The notes under the pieces were generated by a model, which saw only the letters and a list, made by a program, of their open reading frames with translations, was not told the DNA's origin and ran no database searches. Of a DNA stretch of 64,000 nucleotides, positions 27,946 to 36,619 are shown piece by piece. The position numbers were made by a program, and so were the translations under genes. Numbering within the stretch: the stretch's first letter is position 1; each line of letters starts with the position of its first letter. This DNA comes from JAUIAS01 sp030425395 (GTDB lineage: Bacteria > Pseudomonadota > Alphaproteobacteria > Rhodobacterales > Rhodobacteraceae): the NCBI GenBank assembly GCA_043553855.1, contig CP121336.1, positions 124,001 through 188,000 of the forward strand. Direction: 5' to 3'.

Positions 27946-28719
27946 ATGCCCCGTCCCTTTTTTCGCCGCGTCCTCGCACCGGCGCTGACCGCGCTGGCCC
28001 TTGTGCTGGCCGCCCCCACGCCGCAGGCACAGGCGCTTGATCTTGACGCCATGTCGGACGCGGAACGCGCCGCCTTCCGCGCCGAAGTGCGGGCCTATCT
28101 GATGGATAACCCCGAGGTGATTATCGAGGCGGTGAACCTTCTGGAAAGCCGCAATCAGGCCGCGCAGGCCGACGCCGAAAAAGGCATGATTGCCGACAAC
28201 GCGGACGCCATCTTTAACGATGGCTACTCTTGGGTTGGCGGAAACCCAGACGGCGATGTGACGCTGGTGGAATTCATGGATTACCGCTGTGGCTATTGCC
28301 GCAAGGCCGTCGCAGAAGTCGAGGCGCTTCTGGCGATGGATGGCAACATCCGGCTTGTTCTCAAGGAATACCCGATCCTCGGCGATCAATCGGTGGTCAT
28401 GTCGCGGTTTGCGGTCGCGACCCGGCAGGTTGCGGGCGCGGATGCCTACAAGGCCGTTCATGACGCGCTGATGACCTTGAACGGTGATGTGTCGGAAACG
28501 GTGCTGTCGCGGCTGGCAAACGGTCTGGGGCTGGACGCGGATGCCATTCTGGCACGCATGGACCACGCAGATGTCACGCGTGAGCTGGGTGAAAACCGGG
28601 TTCTGGGCCAAGCCTTGGGCATAAGCGGGACGCCGTCGTTCATTCTTGAAGACGAGGTGCTGCGCGGTTACCTGCCCGCCAACGAAATGGCCAAGTTGGT
28701 CGCCTCCAAACGCGACTGA
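27946..28719 (+). CDS. DsbA/ScsC-like periplasmic thiol-disulfide oxidoreductase
   Basis: A 257-residue secreted thioredoxin-fold protein. It has a signal peptide (residues 1-30, ending AQA), an N-terminal helical extension (about 35-90, with RAYLMDNPEVIIEAV typical of the ScsC trimerisation stalk), then the DsbA domain with the CGYC active site at 115-118 (MDYRCGYCRK) and the cis-Pro in GTPSF. The stalk suggests a multimeric disulfide isomerase rather than a simple oxidase. It is co-transcribed with the M48 protease just upstream. Confidence 0.92.
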   Translation: MPRPFFRRVLAPALTALALVLAAPTPQAQALDLDAMSDAERAAFRAEVRAYLMDNPEVIIEAVNLLESRNQAAQADAEKGMIADNADAIFNDGYSWVGGNPDGDVTLVEFMDYRCGYCRKAVAEVEALLAMDGNIRLVLKEYPILGDQSVVMSRFAVATRQVAGADAYKAVHDALMTLNGDVSETVLSRLANGLGLDADAILARMDHADVTRELGENRVLGQALGISGTPSFILEDEVLRGYLPANEMAKLVASKRD

Positions 28720-28749
28720 ACCGCAGCATTCGCGAAAGTTGATGAACTG

Positions 28750-28772
28750 AGCGGGGGGAATTTCCTCCCGCT
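28750..28772. terminator. Hairpin between convergent dsbA-like gene and ispG
   Basis: AGCGGGGGG pairs with CCTCCCGCT (9 bp, one G-T pair) around AATTT, 31 bases after the dsbA-like stop. No T-run follows. Probably a shared terminator of the two convergent genes, but weak. Confidence 0.45.
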
Positions 28773-28844
28773 ATTCCAGAGTTGCGCCAGACACAAAGGG
28801 CAACCGACCCGCTTGCTCGCGTTTTCGCGCGATACGGGCGTTGA

Positions 28845-29975
28845 TTACTCGGCGGCGTCCTGTTGTGCGGCTTCCGCTTCGAGGATCGCGGCGCGTTCCT
28901 CAACCTGGGCCACGATGTGATCGACCATCTCTTCGTTGGAGATCTTGTGGCTTTGTTTGCCGGCCAGATACACCATGCCGGATCCGGCACCGCCACCGGT
29001 AAAGCCAACGTCGGTCATCAGCGCCTCGCCCGGGCCATTCACCACGCAACCGATAATCGACAGGCTCATCGGTGTCTTGATATGTTCCAGCCGCGTTTCC
29101 AGCGCCTCGACTGTCTTGATCACGTCAAAGCCCTGACGCGCGCAGGATGGGCAGGAAATGATGTTGACCCCGCGATGGCGCAGGCCCAGCGATTTCAGTA
29201 TCTCGAAGCCAACCTTGACCTCTTCCACCGGATCGGCGGACAGGCTGACCCGGATCGTATCCCCGATGCCCATCCAAAGCAGGTTGCCCAGACCGATGGC
29301 GCTCTTGATCGTGCCCGAAACAAGACCACCAGCTTCGGTGATACCCAGATGGATCGGCGCGTCCGTTGCCTCGGCGATCCCCTGATAGGCTGCCGCGGAA
29401 AGGAACACATCCGAGGCTTTCACGCTGATCTTGAATTCGTGGAAGTCATTGTCCTGAAGAATGCGAATATGGTCGAGCCCGGATTCCACCATGGCTTCGG
29501 GACAGGGCTCTCCGTATTTTTCGAGCAGGTGGCGTTCAAGGCTGCCTGCATTGACCCCGATGCGGATCGAACAGTTGTGATCGCGCGCGGCGGAAATCAC
29601 TTCCTTGACCCGCTTTTCATCACCGATGTTGCCGGGATTGATACGCAGGCACGCCGCACCTGCTTCGGCGGCCTCGATCCCGCGTTTGTAGTGAAAATGG
29701 ATGTCGGCCACGATCGGCACCGGGCTTTCGCGCACGATTTCCTTGAGAGCACGGGACGAGGCCTCGTCCGGGACCGATACGCGCACGATGTCCGCGCCCG
29801 CCTCGGCCGCGGCCTGCACCTGCGCAATCGTGCCCGCCACATCCGTGGTCAGGGTGTTGGTCATGGTCTGCACCGCGATCGGCGCATCGCCGCCCACGGG
29901 CACCGACCCAACCATGATCTGCCGGGATTTACGACGGTAAATGTTTCGCCATGGGCGGACGTGGTTCAGGGACAT
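28845..29975 (-). CDS. ispG: 4-hydroxy-3-methylbut-2-enyl diphosphate synthase
   Basis: Iron-sulfur enzyme of the non-mevalonate isoprenoid route that converts ME-cPP to HMBPP. It has 376 residues; the N-terminal TIM-barrel has VQTMTNTLTTDVAGT and ADIHFHYKRGIEA; the C-terminal domain carries the [4Fe-4S] cysteines in ISCPSCARQGFD and the later SIIGCVVNGPGEA. The C-terminal tail beyond the domain is acidic and Ala-rich. The start has a well-supported ATG (MSLNHVRPWRN). It is the bacterial flavodoxin/ferredoxin-dependent type. It is followed on the same strand side by no gene before the dsbA-like gene. Confidence 0.96.
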   Translation of the reverse strand: MSLNHVRPWRNIYRRKSRQIMVGSVPVGGDAPIAVQTMTNTLTTDVAGTIAQVQAAAEAGADIVRVSVPDEASSRALKEIVRESPVPIVADIHFHYKRGIEAAEAGAACLRINPGNIGDEKRVKEVISAARDHNCSIRIGVNAGSLERHLLEKYGEPCPEAMVESGLDHIRILQDNDFHEFKISVKASDVFLSAAAYQGIAEATDAPIHLGITEAGGLVSGTIKSAIGLGNLLWMGIGDTIRVSLSADPVEEVKVGFEILKSLGLRHRGVNIISCPSCARQGFDVIKTVEALETRLEHIKTPMSLSIIGCVVNGPGEALMTDVGFTGGGAGSGMVYLAGKQSHKISNEEMVDHIVAQVEERAAILEAEAAQQDAAE

Positions 29976-30061
29976 GGGCGTGCACTCGGTTCCTGGGGTA
30001 ATCTTCAGGTTTCAGATAGGGCCAACAGATCACGACGGCAATGCGCTGTGATGCCCGCCGG

Positions 30062-31246
30062 TCAGTCCGAGGCGGGGGTCAGCGTCTGCGCTTCGGCCAC
30101 CATACGGGCCAAATCCCGATCCGCCCGGGGATCGGCCAACGCAAATCGTTCGGTTATCGTGTCCTGTGAAAGCGAAAGATTGGCCGTCACAACGCCACGC
30201 GGCCCCACGGGACCGAAATGTTGATCACCCAGCTGGAAATAGATCGCACCGGATTCGCCCACCCGCAGCACCGGAGGTTCTTCGGTCGCGGGTACGTCAT
30301 AGCCCTGCCCCGGTTCCATGATGCCCTCGTATACAACGGTGCCGTCAGCCGCGCTGACGCGCACCCATGCCGGGCGGACTGCGACCATGCGCAGTTGAGG
30401 GGCAGTTTCCTCGACAACTTTCGGAACCACTGCTTCTGCCACACGCGCCACCGAAGGCACGCGATCGACTTCGGGCAGGTTGGGCGAGGCAAGGGTTCCC
30501 ACGTCGCGCGGGTTGAGCGATGAGATCGGCCCGTCCCGGGGCACCAGAACCGGCACCGCCAGCGGCGCAGGCCGCGATGTGCGCAGATTGGCCGCCATCA
30601 CTTCGTTCACCGGGTCTTCGGCCGGGGCGCGGCCCTGAGCGATCCCGTTGAGCGGGTCGATATCGGCCAGCACGACAGGAGATTGCTCAACCGGCACAAC
30701 CTGCACCTGCTGAACTTCCTTGAGGATCGACCACCCCCCGTAACCCAGTCCGGTGATCAATGCGATCAACACCACGAACGACCCGACAGCACGGGGATCA
30801 ATCTCGGACAGGAACCCACCTTGAGCCGCTGCAAAGGGCGCGCCGGGCAATTCGAAGGGTTGCCGTTCGACCTTGCGGGTCCGGTCGGGAATGTTCACTT
30901 TGCGGGTGCTTGAGGCCTCGGCAGACATGCCGTGCGCCACGGAGAATCCGCTTTCGATGCAGAATGTCTCAAAGGCCTCGTCCGGGTTCATACCCAGATA
31001 TCGCGCATAGGAGCGTACATACCCGGCAATGAAGCCGGGCGTGTCAAATGCAGAAGGATCACAATTTTCGATTGCCGCGATGTAGGATGCTTTGATCCTC
31101 AATTCGCGTTGGACATCAAGAAGAGATTTGCCAAGCGTCGCACGCTCGCCGCGCATCATGTCGCCAAGACGCACTTCAAAGTCGTCAAAGCTCTTGAGCT
31201 CAACGGCCTGCTCTTGCTCAATGCGCTTGTGCTTGCGCCCGATCAT
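30062..31246 (-). CDS. RodZ-like protein: helix-turn-helix, TM segment, DUF4115 domain
   Basis: A 394-residue bitopic membrane protein. The cytoplasmic N-terminal part (about 20-90) is a RodZ-type helix-turn-helix (LGDMMRGERATLGKSLLDVQRELRIKASYIAAIEN, GYVRSYARYLGM). A TM helix lies at about 155-175 (VGSFVVLIALITGLGYGGW), then a Pro-rich linker, then a periplasmic DUF4115 domain (RPAWVRVSAADGTVVYEG, GESGAIYFQLGD). RodZ ties MreB to the cell-wall elongasome; this protein has the same domain order. It lies 86 bases upstream of ispG, and the pairing of this gene with ispG is common in alphaproteobacteria. Confidence 0.85.
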   Translation of the reverse strand: MIGRKHKRIEQEQAVELKSFDDFEVRLGDMMRGERATLGKSLLDVQRELRIKASYIAAIENCDPSAFDTPGFIAGYVRSYARYLGMNPDEAFETFCIESGFSVAHGMSAEASSTRKVNIPDRTRKVERQPFELPGAPFAAAQGGFLSEIDPRAVGSFVVLIALITGLGYGGWSILKEVQQVQVVPVEQSPVVLADIDPLNGIAQGRAPAEDPVNEVMAANLRTSRPAPLAVPVLVPRDGPISSLNPRDVGTLASPNLPEVDRVPSVARVAEAVVPKVVEETAPQLRMVAVRPAWVRVSAADGTVVYEGIMEPGQGYDVPATEEPPVLRVGESGAIYFQLGDQHFGPVGPRGVVTANLSLSQDTITERFALADPRADRDLARMVAEAQTLTPASD

Positions 31247-31371
31247 GACTGCCCCATGACTGCCCCGTTTAGCGACCCTTTGACCGGATGCGTCCCCCCT
31301 GACGATTCGGTCGGCCTTTTGCTAACGAGACGTTACCAAATGCAACAAGGTTTGCACAGTTGGCAAAATGG

Positions 31372-32601
31372 TCAGGCGCTCAACTCGGCACGATTCAGCG
31401 CACAGTGGCTCCAGAGTTCGTCCATCGCGCGCACCAGCGTGTCCATTTCGCCGGGTCCATGCACCGGCGACGGCGTGAACCGAAGCCGTTCTGTGCCGCG
31501 CGGGACGGTGGGGAAATTGATTGGCTGCACGTAAATACCATAACCATCGAGCATCATGTCGCTCAGTTGTTTGGTATGCACCGGATCGCCCACGATCACT
31601 GGCACGATATGGCTGCCGTGATCAATGATCGGCAGCCCCATCCCCTTGAGACGGGTCTTGAGAATGCTGGCGCGTTCCTGATGCAGGTCACGCAGTTTCT
31701 GACCTTTGGAGGTCTTGAGAAATGCAACCGACGCCGCCGCACCCGCCGCGATCGCAGGCGGCAGGGACGTGGTAAAGATAAAGCCCGGCGCATAGGACCG
31801 CACAGCATCGCACATCCGTTCGGAGGCCGCGATATAGCCGCCCATCACACCATAGGCCTTGGCCAGCGTGCCGTTGATGATGTCGATACGATGCATCAAT
31901 CGGTCGCGTTCCGCGACACCGGCACCGCGCGGGCCATACATGCCCACCGCGTGCACTTCGTCGATATAGGTCAACGCGCCGAACTCCTCGGCCAGATCAC
32001 AGATCGCCTCGATCGGACCAAAGTCACCGTCCATGGAATAGATCGATTCAAACGCGATCAGCTTGGGCGCGTCAGGATCGTCGGCCTCCAGTTTGGCGCG
32101 AAGGTCGGCCAGATCGTTGTGCTTGAAAATCCGCTTGGCGCCGCCGTTACGGCGCACACCTTCGATCATCGACGCGTGATTGAGTTCGTCGGAATAGATG
32201 ATGAGACCCGGAAACAGGCGCGGCAAGGTGCTGAGCGTCGCATCGTTTGCGATATAGGCAGAGGTGAACAGCAGAGCCGCCTCCTTGCCATGCAGATCCG
32301 CCAGTTCGGCCTCAAGCCGCTTGTGGTAGACCGTGGTGCCCGAAATGTTGCGCGTGCCGCCCGAACCGGCGCCGGTGGCATCCAGCGCCTCGTGCATCGC
32401 GGCCAGAACGATGGAGTGCTGCCCCATGCCCAGATAATCGTTGCCACACCATACGGTAATCGGCTGTTCCGTGCCGTCGGGACGACGCCAGGACGCATGC
32501 GGGAACTGGCCTTTCTTGCGCTCGATATCAATGAAGGTCCGATACCGGCCCTCCTCATGGAGGCGGTCGATTGCCTGATCGAGCATGGCCACGTAATCCA
32601 C
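31372..32601 (-). CDS. hemA: 5-aminolevulinate synthase
   Basis: PLP enzyme joining glycine and succinyl-CoA into 5-aminolevulinate, the first step of tetrapyrrole synthesis in alphaproteobacteria (Shemin pathway). It has 409 residues; the PLP-binding Lys lies in NGTLAKAYGVMGGY (about residue 248); other signatures are VWCGNDYLGMGQH, GTRNISGTT, FESIYSMDGD and YIDEVHAVGMYG. The start is GTG 32601, which gives the known N-terminus M-D-Y followed by the conserved GRYRTFIDIERKKG. An FNR-type box lies 138 bases upstream, fitting oxygen control. Confidence 0.97.
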   Translation of the reverse strand: MDYVAMLDQAIDRLHEEGRYRTFIDIERKKGQFPHASWRRPDGTEQPITVWCGNDYLGMGQHSIVLAAMHEALDATGAGSGGTRNISGTTVYHKRLEAELADLHGKEAALLFTSAYIANDATLSTLPRLFPGLIIYSDELNHASMIEGVRRNGGAKRIFKHNDLADLRAKLEADDPDAPKLIAFESIYSMDGDFGPIEAICDLAEEFGALTYIDEVHAVGMYGPRGAGVAERDRLMHRIDIINGTLAKAYGVMGGYIAASERMCDAVRSYAPGFIFTTSLPPAIAAGAAASVAFLKTSKGQKLRDLHQERASILKTRLKGMGLPIIDHGSHIVPVIVGDPVHTKQLSDMMLDGYGIYVQPINFPTVPRGTERLRFTPSPVHGPGEMDTLVRAMDELWSHCALNRAELSA

Positions 32602-32739
32602 GTGCGGTCTCCTTCCCTTACTCCTTCACACCCGGTTGAGGTGCGCGGCGCGAACATATACGCGCATTCAATTTCGTGAATGGATACAGATTTTGCATCC
32701 ATCTGACAACCGCCTTAGGCAAGGCACGGGGACGCAGCC

Positions 32740-32753
32740 TTGATCTGAATCAA
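32740..32753. promoter_or_regulatory. FNR/FnrL-type binding site upstream of hemA
   Basis: TTGATCTGAATCAA is a perfect FNR consensus (TTGAT-N4-ATCAA), 138 bases upstream of the hemA start in the 426-bp region shared with the divergent M20 peptidase gene. FnrL control of hemA is established in Rhodobacter, which supports the reading. The rest of this region (32602-33027) shows no convincing gene; a weak 84-codon frame on the minus strand was rejected. Confidence 0.85.
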
Positions 32754-33027
32754 GATCGCTGCCACGTCATTACCGCCGCGTGCGCTGTCCCGGGGCCGTC
32801 CCTGTCGGGTCGCGATGCCGGGCCTTGCGCACTCTCCGTTGCCGCTTGAGCTGTTAAATATACCGCTTGGCCGCACCTTTCCACCCATGCCGCACAGCGG
32901 GCGCAGGGCAATATCGTCGCGGTGGTTTCCTTAACGCTACGTGATGTGCGTTTCGGGCAGGCTGGACACGCCACATGCTGCTGATAGGCTCCGCTCAAAC
33001 ACACTTTTCCAATAACGGAGCCCGCCC

Positions 33028-34410
33028 ATGTCCCTCGATACCGTTCTCAACCGAATCGATGAAGACCTTGATGCCGCGCTTGAGCGGCTGATGGCGCTGT
33101 TGCGCATTCCCTCGATTTCCACCGATCCCGCCTATGCCGCCGATTGCGACGCGGCTGCCGATTGGCTGGTGGCCGATCTGCAAAGTCTTGGGGTGGATGC
33201 GCGCAAGTGCCCGACACCGGGTCATCCGATGGTGATGGGTACCATAGACGGCCCCGGGCCGCACCTGTTGTTCTACGGCCACTACGACGTGCAACCGGTC
33301 GATCCGCTGGACTTGTGGGACCGCGACCCGTTCTATCCCCAGATCGAAGACACCCCAAAGGGCCGGGTGATCCGCGGGCGCGGGGCCGCCGATGACAAGG
33401 GCCAGTTGATGACGTTCATCGAAGCCTGCCGCGCATGGAAAGCCGTGCATGGCACCCTGCCCTGCAAGATCACCTTTTTCCTTGAGGGCGAGGAAGAATC
33501 CGGCTCTCCGTCTCTGGTTCCGTTCATGACCGATCACGCCGACGCGCTGAAGGCCGATCTGGCGCTGATCTGCGACACGGGCCTGTTCGACAGCCGCGTT
33601 CCCGCGATCACCACGATGCTGCGCGGGCTGTTGGGTGAGGAAATCACCATCACCGGCCCTACCAAGGACCTGCATTCGGGGATGTATGGCGGGGCCGCCA
33701 TGAACCCGATCCGGGTTCTCGCACGCATCATTGCCGCACTGCACGATGACAGTGGGCGGATCACGGTGCCCGGATTTTATGACGGCGTGCCCGAGATTTC
33801 GGATGAATTGCGCGCCCAATGGGACGGGCTGGGCTTTGACGCGGCACGCTTTCTTGGCGACGTGGGGCTGTCTTCTCCGGCTGGCGAAACCGGGCGCAGC
33901 GCGCTTGAGATGATCTGGTCGCGCCCCACCTGCGAGGTCAATGGCATTTCCGGCGGCTATGCGGGGGCCGGTTTCAAGACCGTGTTGCCATCAAAGGCCA
34001 GCGCCAAAATTTCGTTCCGGCTGGTCGGCGATCAGGACCCGCACGCGCTGCGCGAAAGCTTTCGCGAGATGGTGCGCGCCATGGTTCCTGCCGATTGCAG
34101 TGTTGAATTCCAAGGGCACGGCGCCTCAAAAGCAGGCAATTTTGATACCTCCGCCCCTGCATTCGAAGCGGCACGCCAGGCTTTGTCCGACGAATGGCCC
34201 GATCCCGCGGCCTATATCGGCTGCGGCGGGTCCATCCCAATCGCAGGGCATTTCCTGAACATCGCGGAGACCACGCCGATGTTGATCGGCTTTGGCAAGG
34301 ACGATGATCAGATCCACAGCCCCAACGAGAAATACGATCTGGAGAGTTTCCACAAAGGCACCCGCAGCTGGGCGCGGGTCCTTGACGCACTGACCCGCGA
34401 GGCAGGGTAA
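33028..34410 (+). CDS. M20-family metallopeptidase (dipeptidase type)
   Basis: A 460-residue cytosolic zinc peptidase of the M20 family, near CNDP/ArgE-DapE-type dipeptidases. Metal ligands are in FYGHYDVQPVD (His about 89), GRGAADDKGQL (bridging Asp), FLEGEEESGSPS (catalytic and metal Glu pair), a later Asp (CDTG) and a C-terminal His in FGKDDDQIHSPNEKY. The lid domain occupies about 200-350 (DLHSGMYGGAAMNP). ATG 33028 has GGAG 8 bases upstream. The substrate is probably a dipeptide or N-acyl amino acid. It is divergent from hemA across the FNR-box region. Confidence 0.9.
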   Translation: MSLDTVLNRIDEDLDAALERLMALLRIPSISTDPAYAADCDAAADWLVADLQSLGVDARKCPTPGHPMVMGTIDGPGPHLLFYGHYDVQPVDPLDLWDRDPFYPQIEDTPKGRVIRGRGAADDKGQLMTFIEACRAWKAVHGTLPCKITFFLEGEEESGSPSLVPFMTDHADALKADLALICDTGLFDSRVPAITTMLRGLLGEEITITGPTKDLHSGMYGGAAMNPIRVLARIIAALHDDSGRITVPGFYDGVPEISDELRAQWDGLGFDAARFLGDVGLSSPAGETGRSALEMIWSRPTCEVNGISGGYAGAGFKTVLPSKASAKISFRLVGDQDPHALRESFREMVRAMVPADCSVEFQGHGASKAGNFDTSAPAFEAARQALSDEWPDPAAYIGCGGSIPIAGHFLNIAETTPMLIGFGKDDDQIHSPNEKYDLESFHKGTRSWARVLDALTREAG

Positions 34411-34431
34411 GAAAGCGAGGGTTTTTGCCCC

Positions 34432-34566
34432 CCGTACCTTGAACGGGGTGTGCAGGATAAGCGGCGGGGGGCTCTGCCCCCCGCACCCCGAACGGAGTGC
34501 AAATAATTGGCGGCGGGGGGCTCTGCCCCCGCACCCCCCGGGATATTTTCGGCAAGAGAAAAAGGG
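34432..34566 (-). repeat. GC-rich intergenic repeat, copy D, with duplicated hairpin
   Basis: On the minus strand it starts about 35 bases after the EamA stop: CCCCTTTTTCTCTTGCC, GAAAATATCCC, a G-run, then two successive hairpins. The one at 34464-34484 is perfect (GCGGGGGGC, loop TCT, GCCCCCCGC); the one at 34513-34532 is the same with a one-base deletion. It extends to the end of the convergent M20 gene and can terminate both. Confidence 0.8.
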
Positions 34567-34600
34567 GAAGGCGTTTTCGAGGGGCATGTATGGCAGGGTG

Positions 34601-35533
34601 TCAGTGGCGGCGGCGTTCTTCGCGCATGAAGATATAGGCCCCTGAGGCGATTATGATTGCGGCCCCTGCAAACACCGTGGGGGCGGGCCATTCGTCAAAG
34701 ACGATCCACCCCCAGAACAGGGCAAACACAAGCAGAACGTATTCAAACGGTGCCACGGCCGAGGCCCGCGCCAGCCGGTAGGCTTGTGACATGGAATACC
34801 CCACGACCGCTGACATAAGTCCAAGCCCGATCAGCACCGGGAGATCCGCCGGATCCGGCCAGACCCAAGGCCGGAGCAGAAAGAACAGGCTGGGCGAGGA
34901 CCCTGCGTGGATAAAGCGTCCATCCCCTGCAACGAGGTAAAATGCCAGAGACACGACCACAAATGCCAGTTGGATATAAAAGGCAAGCGTAGAGGCCGAC
35001 GCCCCCCCACCCAGCCGCCGGGTGAGCACCGACATCCCCGCATAGCCCGCAGCCGCCACAACCGGCAGCAGCGCCAGCCAGCCGACGCCGAAACTGAGCT
35101 GCGACCACATCGCCACGATAACCCCCGCAAACCCGACAAGAACGGCCGCAATGCGCCGCAGGCCAACGGTTTCGCCCAGCACCGGCACCGACAGCAACGT
35201 GATGAACATCGGTGCCACGAAATAGATGGCCGTGGCCGTGGCAAGCGGCATCACCACGATGGCGGCGTAGAAGGCGGAATTTGCAGTCACCACCAGTGCT
35301 GCGCGCAACAGGTGCAGGCCCGGCCGGGACGTGCGCATCAGGTGCAAACCGCCTTCGAGTTTCATGAAGACCAGCGTAAAGCACAGGCCGATCAGGCTGC
35401 GGATCAGCACCACCTCGTGCAGCGGATAATTTCCGGACACACCTTTGATCAGCATGTCATTCACCGAGATGAGAAACATCCCGAGGATCATAAAGGCAAT
35501 GCCCGCGGCGGGTGCATGGGTTTGCGATTGCAT
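34601..35533 (-). CDS. EamA-family (DMT superfamily) transporter
   Basis: A 310-residue inner-membrane protein with ten predicted TM helices in two EamA repeats (for example GIAFMILGMFLISVNDMLIKG, ATAIYFVAPMFITLLSVPVLGE, VGVVVYSMSQAYRLARASAVAPFEYVLLVFALFWGWIVFDEWP). The second-repeat signature EYxxLxxAxxxGxxxFxE is clear. These proteins export metabolites; the substrate is unknown. Both GTG 35545 and ATG 35533 are possible; ATG was chosen. A repeat-type terminator follows. Confidence 0.88.
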   Translation of the reverse strand: MQSQTHAPAAGIAFMILGMFLISVNDMLIKGVSGNYPLHEVVLIRSLIGLCFTLVFMKLEGGLHLMRTSRPGLHLLRAALVVTANSAFYAAIVVMPLATATAIYFVAPMFITLLSVPVLGETVGLRRIAAVLVGFAGVIVAMWSQLSFGVGWLALLPVVAAAGYAGMSVLTRRLGGGASASTLAFYIQLAFVVVSLAFYLVAGDGRFIHAGSSPSLFFLLRPWVWPDPADLPVLIGLGLMSAVVGYSMSQAYRLARASAVAPFEYVLLVFALFWGWIVFDEWPAPTVFAGAAIIIASGAYIFMREERRRH

Positions 35534-35639
35534 CGGAAGGTCCACAGATCAGGGTCTTGCACCTGCAGTTAGATGCCTTTTGATCGCCCCGTGCAAGCCC
35601 GGCGCGAACCGGGTCACCGCGGTGCCTTCGCTTTGCGCG

Positions 35640-36512
35640 TCAGACCAGGCCGCTGAAACGCTCAGGCAGCAGGTATTGCATGGCATAATCCGGCCGGTCG
35701 AATTGCCAGAACCCGCTGTCGCCGCGCGGTTTCCAGCTTCGATACATCCGGCGACGGATCGGACCCGTGTTGAACGTCTCCTGCTCATCGAGGGGGATAA
35801 ACGCGTCAAACACGGCGCGATCCTCTCCACGCATCTCGGCGAACCAGTGACGGCCGATGGAGGCGTCCTTGAAATGCGCCCCCGTGGCTGCCGCCACCGC
35901 GTTGCGATTGTCCATCGCTTGTGCGTAGACACCGATATCGCAGAACTTCAGATGCAGCAGATACAGCTCGTCCGGGGCGTGCAGCTTGTCATACTGGGTG
36001 AAATGGCCGCCGCGTGCGATCTTGGTGCCCGCGGAGATAATGCACGGTTTGGAGTAATGAGGGGCCGGGCGCACATGGCGGCGCGGGCCAAGCACGTGAT
36101 CACCGATTGCGTCGTGTTCGATGTCGATCCGGTGGATCACCTCAAGGCCCACCGGCGTCAGAACCCGGCCGGTGGGCTGATCCGATATCCACTGGGCCAG
36201 ATCCTTGCCGCAGTCAGGATCGGTGACCACGATTTCATCCACATCGCCCACGATCACATGGTCATAATAGGACCGCAGGCCCATCACGATGTTATTGAGC
36301 AACCGCCAGCGCTTCATATCGAAATTGGGATGCGGATCGCCGGGAATACCGATGATGTTGCATCCGGCCGCCTGCTGCGCGACGCCCGCACCGCGGCCAT
36401 GGTTCACAACATAGCAATTCTCGCGCCCCAGCAGGCCGCCATAGTGGCGCAGCCAGATATCCAGAAAGAATGCGTCGTCCCGCACCATTGTGACGGCGGC
36501 AATCCTGCCCAT
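35640..36512 (-). CDS. Glycosyltransferase family 2-like protein
   Basis: A 290-residue protein beginning MGRIAAVTMVRDDAFFLDIWLRHYGGLLGRENCYVVNHG, the pattern of family 2/92-type glycosyltransferases (GT-A fold). The metal-binding DxD motif is VGDVDEIVV (about residue 100). Later parts contain LKFCDIGVYAQAMD and a C-terminal region FIPLDEQETFNTGPIRRR. It probably transfers a sugar to a cell-surface polymer. The start at 36512 was chosen because the upstream in-frame extension (to 36728) lies in non-conserved sequence and overlaps the divergent sulfotransferase gene. Confidence 0.8.
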   Translation of the reverse strand: MGRIAAVTMVRDDAFFLDIWLRHYGGLLGRENCYVVNHGRGAGVAQQAAGCNIIGIPGDPHPNFDMKRWRLLNNIVMGLRSYYDHVIVGDVDEIVVTDPDCGKDLAQWISDQPTGRVLTPVGLEVIHRIDIEHDAIGDHVLGPRRHVRPAPHYSKPCIISAGTKIARGGHFTQYDKLHAPDELYLLHLKFCDIGVYAQAMDNRNAVAAATGAHFKDASIGRHWFAEMRGEDRAVFDAFIPLDEQETFNTGPIRRRMYRSWKPRGDSGFWQFDRPDYAMQYLLPERFSGLV

Positions 36513-36619
36513 GGGCCTGCCCCTTGTGCCTGTTAATTGAAGAGTAGTGTTACAGGCATCGGCAGGGTATGAGAATCCCCATTCTGCATCTTTACCGCGA
36601 TCCGTTTCAGGAATTGACC

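Noticed and set aside
32750..33004. An 84-codon minus-strand frame with two Cys pairs in the hemA/M20 intergenic region
   Set aside because: It starts with GTG without a ribosome binding site, uses codons rare in neighbouring genes, and its end overlaps the FNR box. The Cys pairs are suggestive of a zinc ribbon but the rest does not fit.
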